NCBI GenBank assembly: GCA_947172415.1 | Contig: OX359196.1 | Location: 4,466,501 to 4,530,500 of the forward strand | Reading direction: 5' to 3' | DNA from: Chondrosia reniformis | Lineage: Eukaryota > Porifera > Demospongiae > Chondrillida > Chondrillidae | DNA: 64,000 nt | Part shown: piece after piece, positions 56,169 to 64,000 of the stretch | Layout of the letters: the number at the start of each line of letters is the position of its first letter | How positions within the stretch are numbered: position 1 is the stretch's first letter | Position numbers and translations under genes: made by a program | The notes under the pieces: model-generated | Told to the model about the DNA's origin: nothing | The model's input: the letters and a program-made list of their open reading frames with translations, nothing else | Databases searched by the model: none

Positions 56169-59100
56169 TTATACTGCAGCAGCACCAGAGATGATCTCAA
56201 TCAACTCTTTAGTGATAGCAGCCTGTCTTGTGCGATTGTACTTCAAAGTGAGCTGGTCTATCATTTCACCTATAAATAGAGAGTATACAAAGATTCTGTA
56301 AGATGCACTTAAAGGTGTGGAAATTAGTGCTGGGAGATATGGACTGTCTCAGGGAAGTATCTTAACATAGCTGATGTATGGCGGGATTTGAATTATCCTA
56401 TAATAGACTATATATACTTACTATGTAGTAAAGATAGTCTACAATCAATTGACAATTAATCAGAAGGCAGAGAGGCAAAATTATAAACATGGTGGTTAAT
56501 CAAAAGTTGAAGAAGAAAGCCAGAAGAACAGCAAGATGTTTGTAATAGAGGACACTTTTGTAGGCTGTTCTCCATGATCTGTATACATTGGGTGGTGTTT
56601 CTCAGTGTACGTAGTTTAGGAGGAGCTAGCTAACTAAGAAACACACATTCCTCACTTATACAAAGAAGTATAGGTGATACTTCAATATGTACGTAGTTAC
56701 ACCATTAGCACCAATACACCTTGTGTACACTATAAGTCATTGCTAAAATATTTTATTGTGGGTGGCTCAAACTACAAAAAAATTAAAATCTAAAATTGAA
56801 TTTAAGGTATTCTGTGCTTAGCTAAATTACGAATATAAAGTGTACTAAATTAAGTTCATTTTAGATAGCCTTCTGTATCGTGTAATGTACGTCTACACGA
56901 TCACATGCATACTTATGTACATACCTGCATTCTTGCTGGCCCCATCCATAGCTGTCATTCTCGCACTAAGTTCACTGGCTGCACTCTCCTTCAGAGCATA
57001 GTACAGGAGACTGGCCAATGAGTACTCGTGATAGCTCCTTAGGACATCCTCATCAAGATTATCATACACATACATACTCTCTGGAGAGAGAAACATAAGA
57101 TGCATGGAGCACAATTTTAAGGCTACACATACACACAAACTTAATATACATACGTACGTATATACATACGTACGTATATACATACGTACGTATATACGTA
57201 CGTACAGTACAGGTACTCACCCGAATTACTGATAATGTCCAGTGAGTAGAGTGGTTGGCTGACTGTCTCATAGGACACAAGGTTTCTGTATATAGACAAA
57301 GGAAACAAAATAGTTCACTCATATTCTCTAACCAAGATAATCATCATAAGAGAAATCATGATTAAATACTTATACAGACATCATCATTAAAAAACAATGG
57401 TATACTTGTACATATGTAAGTTTGTTAATATGTACGTATATGCCATTAAGGCTACTCTAATGTAAAAGTAACATTATTTCATTAAGGCTAGAGATTTGGT
57501 TAGGAATTTCATGTTGCTCCAGCCACCACTTGCATCAGCCAGTTTAGTTAGCAAATGTTTGCACAAAACATACAATATCTTTTGATAGGATCATCCTTTC
57601 AAAAGATAAGCTTGACACAGTCAGAAGAAATCTTTACTCTATTATACAAGGTCTACTTCACCATTCCTTTAAGAATACCAGACAGTGAGCTCTTACAAGA
57701 AGAAATTGACCGTGGCAGTTGCCTATAATGCTTTATTATATTTATATGCAGTATAGCTACAAGATGTATACATTACCTACCATGCATAGATTAATACAAG
57801 TTCAGTGTTAAAATTCCAAACTCACTTAAACCTGTTATAGAGTATCTCTCCCGTATGAAACTCATATCCAGACTGCAATATTTCCCTTGCAATGAAAGAG
57901 GCCTCGTCAAAGGTGGGAGGGAAACGCCCAAATTCGGCAAAGTGGAGTACCAATTTATCACTAAAAACCCGCTGTAGTTGTCCTTTAACTCTGTCACCGA
58001 CACACACCAGACCCACGTCCTTGTCTTTGGGGTACTCTGCCAGCATTCCTTTGACCTTCCTGGCTACGTTGGCGTGAAAGGCACCACACAGGCCCTTGTC
58101 CGATGTAATGGCAATAATGAGGTGATTCCTGGTCTCTTCCGTATTGAACTCTACCTTGTCAAACAGTGCTAAAAGTAGGTACAAATGTACAAGAATCAAT
58201 ATACGTAACTACACATTTCAATCAACAGTCTAATCTAGTCAAATGGCAATCAAATTCACTTTTGCATGGGAAAAGAGAAAAGTAGGGTCTAGCAACTATG
58301 TACTGTGAATTTCACGAACGAAGTACACAATCACCACCTTTAGGTGCTTTTCAAAGATGACATAAAAAAGGTTTCATATGGCGAAGGTGTACTATGGTCA
58401 TTGATGCAGCCTCCAAAAAAGCTGGAGGGTATGGAAATGAGAATTGGTGATAGGGTAAATAAGAACCAGCTGGAAGTTATTGTAATTCCTCCCCAAGGTA
58501 TACCGTACATAATCTCAAAGGAGCAGTGAGACAAGCAAAAATATATATACAGTCGCTTCAACAAAATTGTCTCTTTAACCACTGCCACATGATGAAGCTG
58601 ATCATGAGGGTCTTATAATTCCCATGGAGGTTTGCAAGCAATGCAGCCTAGAAATTCCACTACATTGTTTGCCTCATCATTTGACTTCTTGCCACCCAAC
58701 AAAAGAAGTTTTATCAAATGTCATTGAATCTGAGGATGATACCATAATTCTGAAAAAAGTGCTATTTTAAGAATGCGAACTTTGCGAGACATTTTGTACA
58801 CACACTATTTAAAATGCATAAATAAGTTACGAAATTATTGGTTATGAAGAAACTTGGAGCAAGATGGATGACTTCTACTTATGATTATCTTTGCTCCAAC
58901 CCTACGATTGTTCGTGGTGGCTTTGTTAAACCTGGAATCATTGAAGCTTTGGAAGAGCAACTTAAAGATGAAGATACCGATGGAAGACCCTTTCAAAGGC
59001 CTTGATTAGTGAACATCTGGAAATGCATTGCACAACATTGCATCATTTGCAATAATTGCACATGCCTGTACTGTACTTACCTTATTGTAACTAACGCATT

Positions 59101-59916
59101 CTTTTAATAGCATTTACACTCTAAACACCAAATATGGACAAATCCACATTTTTAATTAAGCATTCTTTTCCAAAATTACAGTAACATAGAAGCTGCTTTA
59201 TCTCCATGGCTGGACACCACCATAGCAAGTCTACCAATGTCCACATTGACTCCAGTTAAAGAATAGGAGAAGCAAGAAGTTGTTATTCTTACCATAATTC
59301 ATGGGATCTCTGTTTGTTTGTCTATTCGCAAACTCCACATATAACTTGCTCTCCTCCAACACACACACACCCCTTCACATCAGTTAACAGTACACACCCT
59401 GCCTATTTGACATACGTACATACCTTTGGCTCCAGCACCGTATGCTTTGGCTTCTCTTAATTCCTTTTCAGCTTTGGAAAATTTAGCTGTTGAAACCACT
59501 TTCATGGATTTAGTAATTTTTTGAATGTTTTTTACTGATTTCAACCTCAAAGCGACTGTAGACGTAAGAAAAAGAACAATTTAAACCAATCTGCATTAGT
59601 AAATCCTACTTGACCCTCGAGAAACACTTAATTTGGGTCATGATATGTATAAGTTTAAATCAACACCGACATAATTTACGTCAAAGCCACTTAATTATGG
59701 CATTTCAACTATTAAATATAATTGTAAGATCCAAAGACGCAGGTTAAAGCAGGCAATGCTGTTACTCACTGTCTTTCAGTGTTGCCATGTTCCTCGTTTG
59801 TTGACTACATGCAAATTAACAAAGAGTACGTTTTCAGTAGCTGAAAAGTATACGAAAACCTAGGCTTACCATGTTGGACTTAAAAATTGCCAGGAAAACA
59901 GTCTGGCTGCAGCCAT
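56169..59916 (-). CDS. ATP5F1C: Mitochondrial ATP synthase F1 subunit gamma
   Basis: Seven exons in coding order: 59916-59870, 59804-59770, 59555-59424, 58168-57826, 57285-57221, 57080-56925, 56269-56169 (stop TAA). All phases agree; 292 residues. Two tiny 5' exons encode a presequence, [15 protein letters not shown] then [11 protein letters not shown], rich in Arg/Ser with no acidic residue, fitting mitochondrial import with cleavage before or near MATLKD. Next come [17 protein letters not shown] (N-terminal coiled-coil helix), [21 protein letters not shown], the [12 protein letters not shown] helix and [20 protein letters not shown] at the C-terminus, which together form the rotor shaft. 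Gamma couples proton-driven rotation of the c ring to the alpha3-beta3 catalytic sites. Head to head with TMA7, convergent with POLR1C. Confidence 0.95.
57140..57206. repeat. TACGTACGTATA-type simple repeat in an ATP5F1C intron
   Basis: Several units of CATACGTACGTATATA run up to just before the exon 57221-57285; the self-complementary core could form cruciforms. Confidence 0.85.
58844..59005 (+). pseudogene. DNA transposase C-terminal fragment (pogo/Tigger-like?) inside an ATP5F1C intron
   Basis: 54 codons from ATG 58844: [19 protein letters not shown] then [16 protein letters not shown] and an acidic end. The W...Y-D-Y-L...P-x-I-V-x-x-G-F-x-x-x-G-I pattern resembles the end of DDE-type transposases of the Tc1/mariner-pogo group. 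An open frame upstream (58344-58529, ending [17 protein letters not shown]) may belong to the same decayed element. The family call is weak. Confidence 0.4.
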
Positions 59917-59987
59917 TTTTTCAGTGTCGCACGCCTTATTACCTTTTCCGTATTCTAGCTCCGCATAATTATTGGGCAATCAATAAA
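59917..59987. promoter_or_regulatory. Bidirectional promoter, ATP5F1C / TMA7
   Basis: 71 bp separate the divergent ATGs at 59916 and 59988. The segment holds GTCGCACGCC and TATTCTAGCTCCGC but no clear TATA element. Two highly expressed housekeeping genes appear to share it. Confidence 0.55.
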
Positions 59988-61175
59988 ATGCCGGGACGAC
60001 AAGGTAGCTAAAAGTAGCCTAGGTCATTGACCATCTCTATTTGTGGCTGGTATGGTTAAGTGACAGCAGAGATTAATTATTATTGTTTCTTTGTCAAGGT
60101 GGAAAAGCAAAGCAGCTAAAGCAGCCCAAGAAAGAGAGAAAGGAAGCGGATGAAGTAAGACATGACACTTTTTACATCATCAAGTTGGTGTCCGTATTGT
60201 TTCCCCTATATAGGATGATGAAGCTTTTAAGCAAAAACAAAAAGAAGACGCGAAAAAGTTAGCTGAAGCCAAATCCAAAGCAAAAACTAAAGGACCCATG
60301 GGTAAGTGAGTTGTATCCACTGAGGGACCCATGGGTAAGTGAGTTATATCCACTGAGGGACCCATGGGTAAGTGAGCTATATCCACTGAGGGACCCATGG
60401 GTAAGTGAGTTATATCCACTGAGGGACCCATGGGTAAGTGAGTTGTATCCACTGAGGGACCCATGGGTAAGTGAGTTGTATCCACTGAGGGACCCATGGG
60501 TAAGTGAGTTATATCCACTGAGGGACCCATGGGTAAGTGAGCTATATCCACTGAGGGACCCATGGGTAAGTGAGTTGTATCCACTGAGGGACCCATGGGT
60601 AAGTGAGTTATATCCACTGAGGGACCCATGGGTAAGTGAGTTGTATCCACTGAGGGACCCATGGGTAAGTGAGTTATATCCACTGAGGGATCCATGGGTA
60701 AGTGAGTTATATCCACTGAGGGATCCATGGGTAAGTGAGTTATATCCACTGAGGGATCCATGGGTAAGTGAGTTATATCCACTGAGGGATCCATGGGTAA
60801 GTGAGTTATATCCACTGAGGGATCCATGGGTAAGTGAGTTATATCCACTGAGGGACCCATGGGTAAGTGAGTTGTATCCACTGAGGGACCCATGGGTAAG
60901 TGAGTTGTATCCACTGAGGGACCCATAGTGAGGCAAGTTATAGTTTTATAAATGACTTACTGATATAATGTTTATGTTACAAGTTATGGGCTGTAAATGG
61001 AAAGCATTTCTATCAATCTATAGTTTGTATCAAGTAATTTTGCTAGGTATATACTGTACATGTGTGTACTATGGGTATTAATGATGGTATGTACCTATAT
61101 TGAATCTATTGATGACATCACCTTTGTATGTACGATGTGTATTTAGGTGTTGGGGGAATGAAGAAGAGCAAGTGA
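59988..61175 (+). CDS. TMA7: Translation machinery-associated protein 7
   Basis: Four exons: 59988-60003, 60099-60154, 60214-60301, 61147-61175; 62 residues (human 64). Opens MPGRQGGKAKQLKQPKK, contains DDEAFKQKQKED and KKLAEAKSKAK, and ends GPMGVGGMKKSK, matching TMA7/CCDC72 from end to end. A small, highly basic, disordered protein associated with ribosomes. The third intron is unusual: from 60292 it consists of 19 tandem 33-bp units, each repeating the last bases of exon 3 and the donor (CCCATGG|GTAAGTGAG). Only the first donor keeps the frame, because every unit brings a TGA right after it (K-G-P-M-G-K-stop). Confidence 0.93.
60292..60925 (+). repeat. 33-bp minisatellite, 19 units, duplicating the TMA7 exon 3 splice donor
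   Basis: The unit starts GGACCCATGGGTAAGTGAGT and ends ATCCACTGAG. The start-to-start span of 627 bp equals 19 x 33, and a partial unit (GGACCCATAG) closes the array. Variants: GGATCC in five adjacent units near 60690-60830, and TTGTAT/TTATAT/CTATAT in the middle. Because 33 is a multiple of three, several long frames stay open on both strands, but these are composition artefacts. Confidence 0.97.
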
Positions 61176-61388
61176 CACAGCAAAACCATACTTCATTTAT
61201 TTTCTCACGTCTTCCTTAAACCTTATTTTATGTGTATTTTCAATCTAAAGCATTAATTCCTAAGTATGTCAATGCAGTCTATAGGGATACGCCGCCATTT
61301 GCAAACAAAACGTAATAATAAATTGTTCTATAGTATAAACTTGTGGTATTCCAGAGCATAGCAAGTCCTGAGGGTCTCAAGAAGCAAC

Positions 61389-64000
61389 ATGAAGAATAAA
61401 TTTTTGTTGTTTTGGATGTATGGCGTGATTATTTGTATTTGGATAATGGATCAAGCTTCCGCGAGCTACGAAGACGTGAAGTGTGATCTTTTGGAGATAT
61501 CTTCCTTTATCGAAGCGCGATTTGCTACCACGACGGTTCGAAATGTTATCACTAACGTGAAGAATGACTCCAATGAGGTGTCCTTTCGTTTCCAGCTTCC
61601 GCAAACGGCCTTTATATCAACATTTGTGATGTACGTATGTTTGTATATAAATTACTTGTAGCATATTCTTAATATTGTTGTTTACAATACAGACATTGCC
61701 TACTAGTATTGTATATATGTACTATTAACTCTTCCCTCAACAATAGCATGCTCTACTCATCAGAAAGTACGGTAATATTCTCTAGCTGGTAGGGTTGGGC
61801 CGAAATACCTGTTGACACACATAGACACTATAGGATTGATGAGGTGTATTGCTAATGTAGGTATTCTTAGTGCATCAAAAAGATATGATACTAGCCGAGT
61901 TACCTAAAAGTGGAAAGTCAAAAGCAGAGATGGTTTTGTCTAATTTTAAGAAAAAATATTAATATATCAATAATAATAAACAACAGGTATATCAACAAAA
62001 AAAGTTATTATTTTTTAATAATAACTTTTCTTATTTATAACTCTAATACTAATGCTGTTAGATTGCTGCTTCATTAGTGATGATCCCAGAGGGGTGTTGA
62101 TACCATATTACATCTTCTTCTTGTGCCTCTAATTTCAGGCTGATTTTAAGCCTTAATTATTGCTCAAGATATGGTATGTATGTACATATGCAGATTCTTA
62201 TGAAGATAACGTCCAAGATAATGTCCAAGTGTACATAGTTACATCTTAAAGTATTGATACAATCTGATTATGTCGTACTTTACATGCCTTGGTGTAACTA
62301 ATTCACTTGTAGTGAGTGCGTTGGTGTAACTTATTGATTCACTTGTAGTGAGTGCGTTGGTGTAGCTTTTGATGTACTTGTATTGTGTTTGTGGTGTTAT
62401 TGTAGGGAGACAGGGGGTCGTAGGTATTACGGTGTTGCTAAAGAGAAAGCCCAAGCCAGGGAAGAGTACGAAACTAGAGCCAAGGAAGGAGAGAATGTTG
62501 GATTAGTTGAAAGCAGGTAGGTACATGAGTATTGTGCTATTGAACTAAGCAAGAAGCCTTGTTGGTTTAATTTCACAACTGCAGCCAGTCCCTTAATTTT
62601 ATTTATTTATGTTAATTGCTGAGATTTATAGTTTTAAATTTACTGTACATTTCACAGTCTTGTAATAGTGAACTAATGTGCAAGTACGTAACTAGTATGA
62701 ATCATTTTAAATGTTTATATTGTCTAGAGGCACTGAATTGTTTCAAGTCCTTTTGAACGTTGGAGCTGGTCAGCAAGCTACCTTTGTACTCCAATATCAG
62801 CAACTCCTCACACGCTACCAACACAAGTATGCAACCACTGTCAATCTCAATCCAGGTTGTATTGTAGACCACATAAACGTAACCATTACTGCATACGAGG
62901 AGCAGGGAATTGATCAGGAATCTATTGGAAAGTCAGATTTTGCTTCCATCCTTGAACAAAGTGAAACCAGTGTGTCAGTGGAATACACTCCAACGATTGA
63001 AGACCAAAAATCTTTTGGTGATACGGGTCTTGCTTCAGATTTGTTCTTTGAATATGATGTTGTTCACAAGGAGTTAGATCCCGGACTGATACTATTTAAA
63101 GATGGCTACTTTGTGCATTTCTTTTCCCCAACAGGTCTCCCTGTACTCCTCGTCAGCATTGTCTTTGTGGTTGATGTGTCAGGGTCCATGGGCGGGGAAA
63201 AAATAATGCAAGCCAGGGAATCGCTTAAAGCTATAATTCCTCAACTCAACAATGAAGACTACATTGGTATAGTTAAATTTGACGGCACTGTATCAGCATG
63301 GCAAAACGATGTAGTTTCAGTGGAAGAATTCCGTGCGGAAGCCATTAACTATGTCACTCAACTTGAAGCTGGAGGCAGTACCAACCTGAATGATGCAGTG
63401 ATCACAGGAGTCAATATTTTAAAACGTTCCAGTTCCTCTACTCACAGCAGGATTCTAGTGCTTCTTACTGATGGACAACCCACAGCTGGAGAAGTCAATA
63501 CAGACCGTATAATCCAAAATTCAATATCAGTTGTCGGTGACTCTGGTGTATCCATTAACTGCCTTGGATTTGGTTTTGATCTCGACTACAACCTCTTGGA
63601 GCGACTGGCCATCAACAACAATGGCATAGTACATCGCATTTACACAGGACAGGATGCTACTGAGCAATTACAGGGTTTTTATCAAGAAGTCACGGCTCCC
63701 CTGCTTGCCCAAATTTCATTTGATTACCCCCTTGAAATTATAGAGTTTATTACTGCACTTAATTTTCCATATCTCTTTTCGGGTGGTGAAATAGTGATAG
63801 CTGGCAAATTTGAAGTGGGGCAGACTGGCCTCATACCCATAAATGTCACAGCATATGGTATTATTGACTCTGTTGTTTTCCGCGGAACCATAAACACTGA
63901 TATAACAAGTGATTATCCTCTAGAACAACTTGTTGCATATTACCGAATCCAGCAGTTGTTGGAATCTAGAAATAAAGAAGGTGTAAATGATACTATTGTA
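61389..64000 (+). CDS. Inter-alpha-trypsin inhibitor heavy chain-like protein (VIT + vWA), partial at 3' end
   Basis: Exons 61389-61630, 62406-62516 and 62728 to the window end, in phase (an ATG codon is split over the first junction). Residues 1-25 (MKNKFLLFWMYGVIICIWIM...) are a signal peptide. A VIT domain follows: FRFQLPQTAFISTFVM, then ETGGRRYYGVAKEKAQAREEY, the family's typical G-x-x-Y-x-G-x-x-x-x-K-x-x-A pattern. The vWA domain has an intact MIDAS: DVSGSMGGEK, GGSTNLND and LLTDGQPT. The segment after it fits the beginning of the ITIH C-terminal part. ITIH heavy chains bind hyaluronan and stabilise extracellular matrix in vertebrates; the sponge function is inferred only as a secreted matrix or adhesion protein. 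Confidence 0.88.
61631..62405. other. First intron of the ITIH-like gene
   Basis: 775 bp, AT-rich. Near 62280-62360 a short duplication repeats TTGTAGTGAGTGCGTTGGTG with an adjacent GTAAC. No other feature seen. Confidence 0.55.

Noticed and set aside
60180-60936. Three long repeat-protein frames over the TMA7 minisatellite (for example an 11-residue YPLRDPWVSEL unit on plus, and MGPSVDTTHLP-type units on minus)
   Set aside because: The 33-bp unit is a multiple of three and lacks stops in those frames, so they are open by construction. They sit inside a TMA7 intron and no flanking coding signal supports them.
61377-61604. Minus-strand frame overlapping exon 1 of the ITIH-like gene
   Set aside because: A shadow of a well-supported signal peptide + VIT coding exon on the plus strand.

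Overview
The window looks like a metazoan nuclear genome, most likely a demosponge such as Amphimedon. This is an inference from AT-rich DNA, many short GT-AG introns, very short head-to-head gene spacing and animal housekeeping genes beside large tandem protein-kinase paralogues. I see no bacterial operons, rRNA, tRNA or CRISPR. All exon coordinates were read by eye from splice consensus and reading phase.

Layout. 1-2057: 5' end of a WRAP53/TCAB1-like gene (minus) head to head with an intronless aspartyl/asparaginyl beta-hydroxylase gene (plus). 2886-18788: tandem cluster of four paralogues, one truncated relic and three full genes, with protein kinase, Pro/Tyr-rich linker, SH3-like segment and C-terminal discoidin-like (F5/8C) domain. 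19609-23118: eight exons of a SETD6-like lysine methyltransferase (minus); its phase- and homology-matching first exon lies 18 kb away at 41150-41413. Inside that 18 kb: foldback repeats, a THAP gene that continues into a PHD-like finger, two near-identical intronless DUF288/STELLO-like genes, retroelement fragments (an RT-derived ORF, a Penelope-like RT and GIY-YIG piece, a LINE 3' end) and an intronless FAD-oxidoreductase-like gene (minus). 41518-52198: POLR1C (RPAC1), 11 exons, head to head with SETD6 exon 1. 52.4-56.2 kb: a tangle of direct and inverted duplications carrying copies of POLR1C exon 10 and of the ATP5F1C stop-codon exon, split by an insertion with a long foldback. 56169-59916: ATP5F1C (ATP synthase gamma, minus), 7 exons. 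59988-61175: TMA7, whose last intron is largely a 33-bp minisatellite that repeats the 5' splice site. 61389-64000: an ITIH-like secreted VIT + vWA protein, cut by the window end.

How the parts relate. Most conserved genes are housekeeping genes (telomerase RNP assembly, Pol I/III, mitochondrial ATP synthase, ribosome-associated TMA7) arranged as divergent pairs. The lineage-specific material is the kinase/discoidin array, the DUF288 pair and the mobile elements. The strongest new-looking observations are the kinase-discoidin family with homogenised ends and a diverged linker, the nested SETD6 arrangement, the POLR1C/ATP5F1C duplication-inversion tangle and the splice-donor minisatellite in TMA7.
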